From the NCBI GenBank assembly GCA_024762735.1, contig JANTGU010000021.1:1-15035 (forward strand): a DNA stretch of 15,035 nucleotides, in the 5' to 3' direction. The stretch comes from Bacteroidales bacterium (GTDB lineage: Bacteria; Bacteroidota; Bacteroidia; Bacteroidales; F082). Position 1 is the first letter of the stretch. Each line of letters opens with the position of its first letter. A model generated the notes under the pieces. It made no database searches and was not told where the DNA came from. It saw only the letters and a program-made list of their open reading frames with translations. Shown in pieces: positions 9,001 through 15,035 of this stretch. A program made the position numbers and the translations under genes.

Positions 9001-12000
9001 TTGAAACGTCCGATTTTGAAGCCGCCAACATCGAGTATATCGAGTTTTGGATGATGGATCCATTTTCGGAAGACCCCAACAACAAGGGTGATATGTACAT
9101 CAACCTGGGAGAAGTTTCGGAAGATATTTTAAAAGATGGCCGCAAGAGTTACGAGAACGGGCTACCAACTTCAACAGTAGTAGAAAATGTTGACACTACC
9201 CTTTGGGGACGTGTTCCAACCATACAAGCCCTGGTGGAATCGTTTAGCAACGTGGCCGGGTCGCGACAGTTTCAGGATGTGGGTTACGACGGACTGGGTG
9301 ACGACGATGAAAAATCGTTTTATCAAACCATTTACCTTGAAAAGCTGCGCCAAAATGTGGGAAGCAATTCCAAGGCTTACCAACTGGCCGAAGCAGACCC
9401 CTCCTCCGACGACTACCACTATTTCAGGGGTTCCGATTATGACCAGGAAGGTGAATATTCAAGCATCACCGAGCGGTATAAAAATTTTAACGGTGTCGAG
9501 GGGAACTCCCCCACCGACGATCTGAACCCCGAACCCTATCCTACTTCCAACTCCAACATTCCCAACGTGGAAGACATCAACCGGGATAACACGCTGAGCG
9601 AGTCGGAACGCTATTTCCAATATAAAGTCAAGTTGGACCCTGATGAAATGGAAGTGGGGAAAAACAATATTGCTGATATTAGAACGGTTAAAAACGTTTC
9701 GCTGGCCAACGGGGATATTATGCCCGAGGTAAAATGGTATCAGTTTCGTATTCCCATTACCAATCCCAGCAAAGTGGTTGGCCGGATTACCGATTTTCGC
9801 TCCATCCGCTTTATGAGGGTTTTTATGAAAGATTTTCAAAAACCCATCGTTTGCCGCTTTGCCACTTTCGAGCTTGTTAGAGGCGACTGGCGCAGGTATC
9901 AGCACTCGCTGCTGGCACAGGGCGAATATATTCCTACGGACGATGGCAGCGAAACAAAATATGTAATCTCAACCGTGAACATCGAGGAAAACGGAAGAAG
10001 AGTGCCCATCCCGTACGTTATTCCTCCCGGCATTCAGCGTGAGTCAAACTTCGCCACCACCGATTATGTAAAACTTAACGAGCAATCGTTGCAATTTAGC
10101 ATCGACGACCTGCAGGATGGTGATGCCAGGGGAGCCTACAAAACCACCGAATTTGATTTCAGACAATACAAAAAAATCAAGATGTTTGTTCACGGCGAAA
10201 AAAAGCTGGAAGAACAAACTCTTAACGACGACGACCTGACCATCTTTATCAGGGTGGGAGCCGACTTCACCAACAACTATTACGAGTACGAGATTCCCAT
10301 TAAAGTTACGCCGTGGGGCACCACCATTAACCAGCCCGACCTTATATGGCCCGAAGACAACAACATGGAAATTGTGCTCGATGAGCTCGTAAAAGTGAAG
10401 CAGAATCGTAACATTGCCATGCGCGACCCCAACAACACCCTTTCGCTTTCCAAGCCTTACCGCGAAATGCATGGAAAAGCTTCTATTACCGTATTGGGAA
10501 ACCCCAACATCAGTGATGTAAAAGGAATATTAATTGGTGTTAGAAATCCCAAGAAAATAGGCTTTGCAACCAACGATGACGGCGAAGCCAAAAGTGCCAT
10601 TATTTGGGTTGACGAGTTACGGCTCACCGATTTTAACGACTCACCCGGATGGGCCACCACAGGAAGAGTGCAAGCCGACCTGGCTGATTTAGGTCGTGTT
10701 TCGCTGTTGGCATCGCACCGTGCCGCCGGATTCGGTACCATCGACCAAAAGATTAGCGAGATTCCGTTGGATTACGAAACCAACATGCAAATTTCTACCG
10801 ATTTAAGTCTTGGAAAATTCTTTGGAAAAAAGAGTGGCATCCGAATCCCCATGCACTACGACTACGGGATTCAAAACATCACTCCTAAATACAACCCGCT
10901 CAATCCGGACATCTTGTTAAAAGATGATTTGGACACCTATACGACCAAATCAAGTCGCGACTCGGTAAAAGCGCTGACCATCGACCGTACCACCAGGCAA
11001 AACGTGAACTTTATGAACGTGCGAAAGGACAAGACCAACTCCCGAAGAAAATCACGAATTTACGATATCGAGAACTTTAACGCTTCCTTTTCATACCAGC
11101 AAATCAATCACCAAAATATCGATATCGAAGAAGAGATTCAAAAAAAATACCAGGGAGGATTGGGTTACAACTACAGCACCAGCCCTAAAAATGTTAAACC
11201 TTTTAATAAGGTTGCTTTTCTGGGAAAATCCAACTGGTTTAAGCTGATTAAAGATTTTAACTTTTACTACCTGCCCAAAATTATCTCGTTCAGAAGTGAT
11301 ATGAACAGGAACTTCATGAAAAAACAGTACCGCGACAAAAGTTTTGGCGACATCATCACCTACCCTACTTACAATAGAGTATGGAACTGGAACAACAATT
11401 TTAATTTAAAGTATGATTTGGCAAAATCGTTAACTTTTGAACTTTCAACAGGCTCACGCGCTTACATTAAAGAGCCTACGATTTATCCCGACAAACAAAC
11501 CCAGCAATGGGAAGAGTATAAGCAGGAGGTATGGAGTCAGATTCAACAGTTTGGAACCAAACAAAACTACAATCAAACTTTCAAGGCTACCTACAACGTG
11601 CCGCTTAAAAAAATTCCTTTGGTCGACTGGGTAAAATTAACCGCCAGCTACCAGGCACTCTTTACCTGGACCGCTTCGCCGATTTCGATACAAGAACGAT
11701 TTGGCAACACCCTGGAAAACTCCAACGACATTCAGTTTAACTCGGGAGCCGACTTTAACAAACTTTATAACAAGGTGCCCTATTTTAAAAAACTGAACCG
11801 GTCGAACAACCGACGGTCATCGCGGGGGCAGGGAAACAGAGGAAATACCCGGGGCAAGCAAAAGGGTGCCAAAAACAATCCTGACGACAGCACCAATGCC
11901 AAGCCCAAGGTAAATTATGGTAAAATAGCCCTGGATGGCTTTTTGAAAACCATCATGGTGGTTAAAAAGGTAAGCTTAAACTACCGCACTGCAGATGGTA

Positions 12001-13310
12001 CGCTGCTGCCGGGCTATATTCATGAGCCAACCTTCCTTGGCATGAACCTAGCTGAAAATGCCCCGGGGTGGGATTTTGTGTTCGGAAGTCAGCGCGACAT
12101 CCGCGACGATGCTGCACGCCTCGGCTGGCTCACCGTTGACACGGCATTAAACAACCCTTACATTAAAAAGCACTCCGAGCAACTTAATTACAAGGCCAAC
12201 CTCGATTTATGGTCGGTCATCCGAATCGACTTGAGCGGTGACAGGGTACTCACCAGCAGCCGACGCTCTTATTACCGATACAATAATGACATAGGTGGTT
12301 TTTACGATTTCTCTCCCATCGAAAAGGGAAATTTCAGCATCTCGTATAATATGATTAAAACTTCGTTTTCATCCAAAGGCGATTCTACCGACTCCCCAAC
12401 CTTTAATGAATTCCGTAACAACAGGCTACTGGTTGCTGAACGGTTGGCCAACCAGAATCCCAACTGGAACCACGAATATTTTTACGATTCGCTGGCAGGA
12501 GCCAACTTCCCACAGGGCTACGGCTCGAACCAGCAAGAAGTACTTTATTACGCATTTTTGGCTGCCTATGGAGGTAAAGATGCCAACAAAATGGATGTTT
12601 CCAGCATCTTTCCTGCCTTTCCCTTTCCAAACTGGAACATCACTTTTAGCGGCCTTACGAACATCGGATTTATTGGCAAAGCCTTTAGAAGTTTCAACAT
12701 CAAGCATAGCTATCGTTCCATGATGACCATTGCCTCGTGGCAGCAAAACCTGTTATACAATCCCAACGACCCCGGCCAGATGTACGAAAGCAGCATGAAT
12801 TTCGTGAACAAATATGATGCAGGCGTTGTAGCCATGATGGAAACCTTTTCGCCGTTATTAGGCATTGATGTAACCATGCAAAACAGCTTTAATGCAAGGA
12901 TAGACTACAAAAAAAGCCGATCCATCACCATGAGCTTTGTCAACAACCAAATGACCGAGGTAAACAGCAGTGAGATATCGGTGGGAGTAGGATACCGCTT
13001 TAAAAATATTAAGTTTGTGATCATTACGGGAGGAAAGAAAAACAATTTCAATAGTGACCTTAATATTAAGGCAGACTTTGGTATTCGCGATAACATCACC
13101 TTTTTAAGGCGTATCGATGATAACAACAATCAAATTTCGGCTGGGGCTAAACAATTTACCTTTAACTTTACCGCCGATTACATGCTTAGCAAAAGTCTCC
13201 AGCTGCGCTTCTATTATAATTGGAACAACAACACCCCGTACATTTCGGCACAATACGCTACTGCGTCAACCAGCGGTGGATTTTCGCTACGGTTTAACCT
13301 GGCGCAATAG
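6048..13310 (+). CDS. sprA: Type IX secretion system outer-membrane translocon SprA/Sov
   Basis: This 2420-residue protein matches the size of Flavobacterium SprA and Porphyromonas Sov (about 2400-2500). The signal peptide has a basic n-region (MKRGDR), hydrophobic core (about 7-23) and probable cleavage near LIAQ (29-32). Family hallmarks include GSQSLFGVKTKLQFGK (from about 261), LLNLHERPLTQKVNYGDD (near 760), the very characteristic IDDFEGAKS (842-850), and long runs of alternating beta-strand sequence in the C-terminal half ending GGFSLRFNLAQ. In characterised homologues SprA is a 36-strand outer-membrane beta-barrel with a lateral gate that, with PorV and a periplasmic plug, passes folded cargo carrying the T9SS C-terminal signal; energy comes from the GldL/GldM motor. 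None of these partners is in the window. A basic low-complexity stretch (1917-1954) probably forms a flexible loop. The frame is intact. Initiation appears to be at TTG. Co-transcription with ruvA (32-nt gap) is likely. Confidence 0.96.
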   Translation: MKRGDRYLLQTTILTFALWIGLYNPNRSLIAQNQNTATPDSAQNTDTTHLIYPFNDFSGNPYMEQNSSPFFLDNPSNVKQEIIYNPKTKTYEFVNKVGNFTYRSPTSMDFEDYQKYDLKKDVTSYWKDRSQVSGTTEGERLIPKIYVGGKAFESIFGSNTIDIRPQGSAQISFGILSNKRDDPALDVRQRRTTNFDFKESIQMNVIAKIGDKIEFKANYNTESSFNFENTLKLKYEGKEDEIIQLIEAGNVSLPLRSTLIRGSQSLFGVKTKLQFGKTTITGVFSQQQSESKNIRVQGGAQANHFELSALDYEDNRHFFLSQYFRNNYERALSSLPIITSDVVINKVEVWVTNIGAATEENRNIVAFTDLGENEPSKIYNPLVQSVPGQTYPSNVSNDLLYKLDTNQIRNINDVTKYLTGDPFNIGQSGYMTSGEDFIKLENARKLKSTEYKFNPKLGFISLNTSLNDDQIVAVAYQYSVIGDDRVYQVGEFSDQGVVPPNSLVVKLLKSNVLNTDMPMWDLMMKNVYSIGAYQIQREDFIFNILYSGDKNGVPTGYYMEGPDDVKGKPLIHILNVDNLDNQLNPIPGGDGVFDFIDGAATNGGTFQGSNGRIYFPVLQPFGSYIHDSVFPSNPELADKYSFDSLYSMTKTAAEQFPDKNRYILEGFYKSKSGSEISLNALNVPHGSVTVTAGGVPLVENVDYTVDYTLGRVRILNDGILSSGTPINVSLESNSMFNVQQKRMMGIHVDHEVNKDLHIGGTLLNLHERPLTQKVNYGDDPISNTIWGVDLSYRKDSRWLTNVIDKLPGISTNVVSKISVDAEFAQFLPGHSKAIGQSGTSYIDDFEGAKSTIDLKHTGSWFLASTPQGQPSLFPEGSAQDYSYGKNRAKFAWYIIDPLFYDRTGGLRPTNVDKNEISKNSTRQILETEVFPNKDIPNGRPTTIPTLNMAYFPDERGPYNYDADNVSPDGKLLNPESRWGGMMRKIETSDFEAANIEYIEFWMMDPFSEDPNNKGDMYINLGEVSEDILKDGRKSYENGLPTSTVVENVDTTLWGRVPTIQALVESFSNVAGSRQFQDVGYDGLGDDDEKSFYQTIYLEKLRQNVGSNSKAYQLAEADPSSDDYHYFRGSDYDQEGEYSSITERYKNFNGVEGNSPTDDLNPEPYPTSNSNIPNVEDINRDNTLSESERYFQYKVKLDPDEMEVGKNNIADIRTVKNVSLANGDIMPEVKWYQFRIPITNPSKVVGRITDFRSIRFMRVFMKDFQKPIVCRFATFELVRGDWRRYQHSLLAQGEYIPTDDGSETKYVISTVNIEENGRRVPIPYVIPPGIQRESNFATTDYVKLNEQSLQFSIDDLQDGDARGAYKTTEFDFRQYKKIKMFVHGEKKLEEQTLNDDDLTIFIRVGADFTNNYYEYEIPIKVTPWGTTINQPDLIWPEDNNMEIVLDELVKVKQNRNIAMRDPNNTLSLSKPYREMHGKASITVLGNPNISDVKGILIGVRNPKKIGFATNDDGEAKSAIIWVDELRLTDFNDSPGWATTGRVQADLADLGRVSLLASHRAAGFGTIDQKISEIPLDYETNMQISTDLSLGKFFGKKSGIRIPMHYDYGIQNITPKYNPLNPDILLKDDLDTYTTKSSRDSVKALTIDRTTRQNVNFMNVRKDKTNSRRKSRIYDIENFNASFSYQQINHQNIDIEEEIQKKYQGGLGYNYSTSPKNVKPFNKVAFLGKSNWFKLIKDFNFYYLPKIISFRSDMNRNFMKKQYRDKSFGDIITYPTYNRVWNWNNNFNLKYDLAKSLTFELSTGSRAYIKEPTIYPDKQTQQWEEYKQEVWSQIQQFGTKQNYNQTFKATYNVPLKKIPLVDWVKLTASYQALFTWTASPISIQERFGNTLENSNDIQFNSGADFNKLYNKVPYFKKLNRSNNRRSSRGQGNRGNTRGKQKGAKNNPDDSTNAKPKVNYGKIALDGFLKTIMVVKKVSLNYRTADGTLLPGYIHEPTFLGMNLAENAPGWDFVFGSQRDIRDDAARLGWLTVDTALNNPYIKKHSEQLNYKANLDLWSVIRIDLSGDRVLTSSRRSYYRYNNDIGGFYDFSPIEKGNFSISYNMIKTSFSSKGDSTDSPTFNEFRNNRLLVAERLANQNPNWNHEYFYDSLAGANFPQGYGSNQQEVLYYAFLAAYGGKDANKMDVSSIFPAFPFPNWNITFSGLTNIGFIGKAFRSFNIKHSYRSMMTIASWQQNLLYNPNDPGQMYESSMNFVNKYDAGVVAMMETFSPLLGIDVTMQNSFNARIDYKKSRSITMSFVNNQMTEVNSSEISVGVGYRFKNIKFVIITGGKKNNFNSDLNIKADFGIRDNITFLRRIDDNNNQISAGAKQFTFNFTADYMLSKSLQLRFYYNWNNNTPYISAQYATASTSGGFSLRFNLAQ

Positions 13311-13365
13311 ACCCATCAAAACCACCCTAAATGAATGGTTGCTATTTTCATGATTTCTGAATTAG

Positions 13366-13382
13366 CTATTAATTTTTAATAG
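13366..13382 (+). other. AT-rich perfect hairpin between sprA and gcvH
   Basis: CTATTAA and TTAATAG form a perfect 7-bp inverted repeat around a TTT loop, 55 bp after the sprA stop. The stem holds a single G-C pair and no long T-tract follows, so a strong intrinsic terminator is unlikely. It may be a weak attenuator, a processing site or chance in AT-rich DNA. The rest of the 140-bp gap (13311-13450) holds only the candidate promoter box listed next. Confidence 0.3.
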
Positions 13383-13417
13383 TTGGAATTTATTCAGAAC
13401 TAACCAGATTTTTTAAT

Positions 13418-13425
13418 TAATTTTG
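13418..13425 (+). promoter_or_regulatory. Candidate -7 promoter box upstream of gcvH
   Basis: TAATTTTG matches TAnnTTTG at all fixed positions and is 25 bp upstream of the gcvH ATG. No clean -33 TTG is seen at 19-22 bp upstream. Together with the 140-bp gap it suggests that gcvH and the genes after it have their own transcription start, separate from ruvA-sprA. The leader just before the ATG is A-rich (AATAATAAA), as is common in this phylum. Confidence 0.45.
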
Positions 13426-13450
13426 TCCATCTAACTTAAACAATAATAAA

Positions 13451-13828
13451 ATGAATGTTCCAAAAGATTTAAAATACTCTAACGACCACGAATGGCTTAG
13501 AGTTGAAGGTGATGAAGGTTATATTGGCATTACCGATTTTGCTCAAAACGAACTGGGCGATATCGTTTTTGTAGAAGTGGACACCGTGGGCGACACCCTT
13601 GAAAAAGATGAAGTGTTTGGCACCATTGAAGCGGTGAAAACAGTTTCCGACCTTCTACTTCCTGTTGGCGGGAAAATTATCGAGGTTAACGGCAGACTTG
13701 AAGATGAACCCGAGCTGATTAATGGACACCCCTATAATGACGGTTGGATTATAAGAATTAAGATTTCTGATATCGACGAAGTAGAAAACCTGCTTGATGC
13801 TGCAGCTTACGAAGAATTAATTTCTTAA
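13451..13828 (+). CDS. gcvH: Glycine cleavage system H protein
   Basis: This 125-residue protein has typical GcvH length and full domain content. It opens with the family signature YSNDHEWLRVEG, followed by GYIGITDFAQNELGDIVFV. The lipoyl-lysine hairpin is VFGTIEAVKTVSDL with acceptor Lys63. The conserved ELINGHPYNDGWI segment follows at about 88-100. The lipoylated H protein carries the aminomethyl group from GcvP to GcvT and is reoxidised by dihydrolipoyl dehydrogenase; in some bacteria it also serves as a lipoyl donor. It acts in the cytoplasm. The P, T and L partners are absent from the window, so gcvH is uncoupled from its pathway and sits after sprA, an arrangement I recall from other Bacteroidota. 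The vanZ-like gene begins 5 nt after its stop, implying co-transcription. Confidence 0.97.
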   Translation: MNVPKDLKYSNDHEWLRVEGDEGYIGITDFAQNELGDIVFVEVDTVGDTLEKDEVFGTIEAVKTVSDLLLPVGGKIIEVNGRLEDEPELINGHPYNDGWIIRIKISDIDEVENLLDAAAYEELIS

Positions 13829-13833
13829 AATTA

Positions 13834-14232
13834 ATGGTTTTAAAAGGGTATTGGCCAGCTTTGGCATGGTCCTTGATAATTTTGCTCTTAACAGGACTTC
13901 CCGGAAATTTTTTTCCTGAAATAAAAAGTTTTTGGGAATGGCTGAGCCCTGATAAGGTTGTTCACCTTGTTATGTTTGGCACGTTATCGTTTTTAATCTT
14001 ACTGGGATATCGTGAAAAATATGAAAAGGGCAACCGGACAAAACTGGTTTTAACAGCTGTAATAATCTCCATATTGTATGGTATATTAACGGAGCTATTG
14101 CAACGATACATTTTTGTGGGGCGTAGCGGCAACCTGTTTGATGCCTTGGCAGACGCAGTCGGAGCACTGTTAGGATGGTGGTTGTTTATACCGGTTTTTA
14201 AAAAATTAAAATCAAAAAAGGCTTACTATTAA
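13834..14232 (+). CDS. VanZ-family small integral membrane protein
   Basis: The 132-residue protein has about four membrane segments (roughly 7-22, 42-58, 69-86, 102-120). Between them are VanZ-family polar motifs: SPDKVVHLVMFG (Asp40, Lys41, His44) at the start of the second helix, TELLQRYI (Glu87, Gln90) at the end of the third, and GRSGNLFDALADAVGALLG (Arg97, Asn100, Asp103, Asp107) entering the fourth. The C-terminus is basic (KKLKSKKAYY), consistent with a cytoplasmic tail. VanZ in enterococci gives low-level teicoplanin resistance, but most family members have no known role and nothing here points to resistance. The start at 13834 is 5 nt after the gcvH stop, so translational coupling is plausible. 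The biochemical role is unknown. Confidence 0.85.
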   Translation: MVLKGYWPALAWSLIILLLTGLPGNFFPEIKSFWEWLSPDKVVHLVMFGTLSFLILLGYREKYEKGNRTKLVLTAVIISILYGILTELLQRYIFVGRSGNLFDALADAVGALLGWWLFIPVFKKLKSKKAYY

Positions 14233-14241
14233 GATTATTCT

Positions 14242-14249
14242 TAATTTAG
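14242..14249 (+). promoter_or_regulatory. Weak candidate -7 box upstream of tonB
   Basis: TAATTTAG matches TAnnTTTG at seven of eight positions and lies 30 bp before the tonB ATG, in a 47-bp gap with an A/C-rich leader. It could give tonB its own start site, or tonB may simply be read through from gcvH-vanZ. Support is weak. Confidence 0.3.
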
Positions 14250-14279
14250 CCACGTTTTTTCACAACAAAAACAAACACA

Positions 14280-14957
14280 ATGGAAATTAGAAAAACACCG
14301 AAAGCTGACCTGGAAAACAAAAAAGGCTATTTCATGGAAATAGGTTTGATTATAGCCCTTTTAGTTGTTTTTGGCGCTTTCTCGTTAAAAAGCTACGACA
14401 AGCAAACGGTAAACCAGTTACAAGTTGCTGTTGATGATGCTCCCGAGGAGATTATTCCTATTACAGAGCAAAAAGTTAAACCACCTCCACCTCCTCCCCC
14501 ACGTCAGGTAACTCAAATTAAAATTGTGGAAGATGACGTTCAGGTTGAAGATGATTTGGATATTGATGTAGAAGCCGACGATAATACCGAATTTGAAGAA
14601 TACATACCCCCTGAAACCGATGAAGAAGAAGTAGAGGAACAACAAATTTTTCAGGTTGTTGAAAATATGCCTGAATTCCCTGGTGGAAGAGGCGAACTAA
14701 TGAAGTATCTCGCCACCAACATCAAGTACCCTCCATACGCTAAAGAGGCAGGAATCCAGGGACGTGTATTTATCAACTTCGTGGTTGAAACCGACGGATC
14801 CATTACCGCTGTGAAAGTATTGCGTGGCATCGGTGGTGGCTGCGACGAAGAAGCCATCAGGGTGGTGAAAAATATGCCCAAGTGGAAACCGGGTATGCAA
14901 CGTGGAAAACCGGTTCGTGTATCGTTTAACCTGCCGGTGAAATTTACCTTGCAGTAA
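14280..14957 (+). CDS. TonB-type energy transducer with acidic linker
   Basis: This 225-residue protein has TonB architecture. A short cytoplasmic tail (1-18) precedes one inner-membrane helix (about 20-36, IGLIIALLVVFGAFSL). The periplasmic linker contains seven consecutive prolines (68-74), then a strip (84-121) in which 21 of 38 residues are Asp or Glu and none is Lys or Arg. The C-terminal TonB domain (about 132-225) shows FPGGRGELMKYLATNIKYP, with the Tyr150-Pro151 motif typical of Bacteroidota TonB proteins, then GRVFINFVVETDGSI, the CDEEAIRVVKNMPKWKPG core and a terminal VSFNLPVKFTLQ strand. Such proteins couple the ExbB-ExbD proton motor to outer-membrane TonB-dependent receptors. No exbB, exbD or receptor gene is in the window. 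Bacteroidota genomes usually hold several TonB paralogues, so its specific partner is unknown. The terminator 22 nt downstream ends the cluster. Confidence 0.9.
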   Translation: MEIRKTPKADLENKKGYFMEIGLIIALLVVFGAFSLKSYDKQTVNQLQVAVDDAPEEIIPITEQKVKPPPPPPPRQVTQIKIVEDDVQVEDDLDIDVEADDNTEFEEYIPPETDEEEVEEQQIFQVVENMPEFPGGRGELMKYLATNIKYPPYAKEAGIQGRVFINFVVETDGSITAVKVLRGIGGGCDEEAIRVVKNMPKWKPGMQRGKPVRVSFNLPVKFTLQ

Positions 14958-14979
14958 TATTCTCCCAATAAAAATTATT

Positions 14980-15012
14980 AAAAGCCATCTTTTTAAAAAG
15001 ATGGCTTTTTTT
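14980..15012 (+). terminator. Rho-independent terminator after tonB
   Basis: AAAAGCCATCTTTTT (14980-14994) is the exact reverse complement of the adjacent AAAAAGATGGCTTTT (14995-15009), and more T residues follow to 15012. The hairpin has a GCCATC/GATGGC core followed by an uninterrupted T run, the hallmark of an intrinsic terminator. Because A residues flank the left arm, it could also work for transcription arriving from the right. It marks the end of the sprA-gcvH-vanZ-tonB cluster. Confidence 0.9.
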
Positions 15013-15035
15013 ATTTCCAATAGTCACCAAATCAA

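Noticed and set aside
9459..9905. A 148-codon minus-strand open frame inside sprA (similar ones at 6573-6998 and 10044-10472)
   Set aside because: These mirror the codon pattern of sprA and have no domains, separate promoters or conserved motifs. The sprA frame is intact through all of them.
13366..13382. Hairpin after sprA considered as a terminator
   Set aside because: The 7-bp stem has only one G-C pair and no strong T-tract follows. It is listed as a hairpin of unknown role instead.
14697..15020. Minus-strand open frame overlapping tonB and the terminator
   Set aside because: It starts to the right of the terminator hairpin, reads through it and lies antisense to the well-defined TonB C-terminal domain. 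It is a shadow frame.

Overview
The window looks like a chromosomal segment of a Bacteroidota bacterium. The evidence is an intact SprA/Sov-type outer-membrane translocon of the type IX secretion system (known only from this phylum), AT-rich leaders without clear Shine-Dalgarno sequences, and several matches to the Bacteroidota -7 promoter box (TAnnTTTG). The class is uncertain. An environmental Bacteroidales/Marinilabiliales-like lineage is a guess from general protein character, not a demonstrated placement.

Left third (1-5349): signal transduction. A large hybrid sensor kinase of the 7TM-DISM type (minus strand, 1-2600) runs off the left edge inside its second receiver domain. It is divergent, across 62 bp, from a NarL/FixJ-type response regulator (2663-3325). 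A kinase with periplasmic TPRs and a HisKA_3-type catalytic core (3361-5349) follows the regulator and is probably its partner.

Right two thirds (5434-15012): a co-directional cluster ruvA - sprA - gcvH - vanZ-like - tonB, closed by a strong palindromic terminator. ruvA encodes Holliday-junction-binding protein RuvA. sprA (2420 codons, apparently starting at TTG) encodes the giant beta-barrel through which T9SS cargo leaves the cell. gcvH encodes the lipoyl carrier of glycine cleavage, and a small VanZ-family membrane protein follows 5 nt later. The last gene encodes a TonB-type energy transducer with a very acidic linker. From memory of Bacteroidota genomes, ruvA, sprA and gcvH are recurrent neighbours. 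Why DNA-repair, glycine-cleavage and TonB genes accompany the translocon is unexplained.

No RNA genes, CRISPR arrays, insertion sequences, phage genes or attachment sites are visible. Coding density is high and no gap exceeds 140 bp. The content is mostly conserved, recognisable families. The points of real interest are the T9SS locus and its odd companions, the TTG start of sprA, a basic low-complexity insert in SprA, and the two sensory systems placed next to the cluster.
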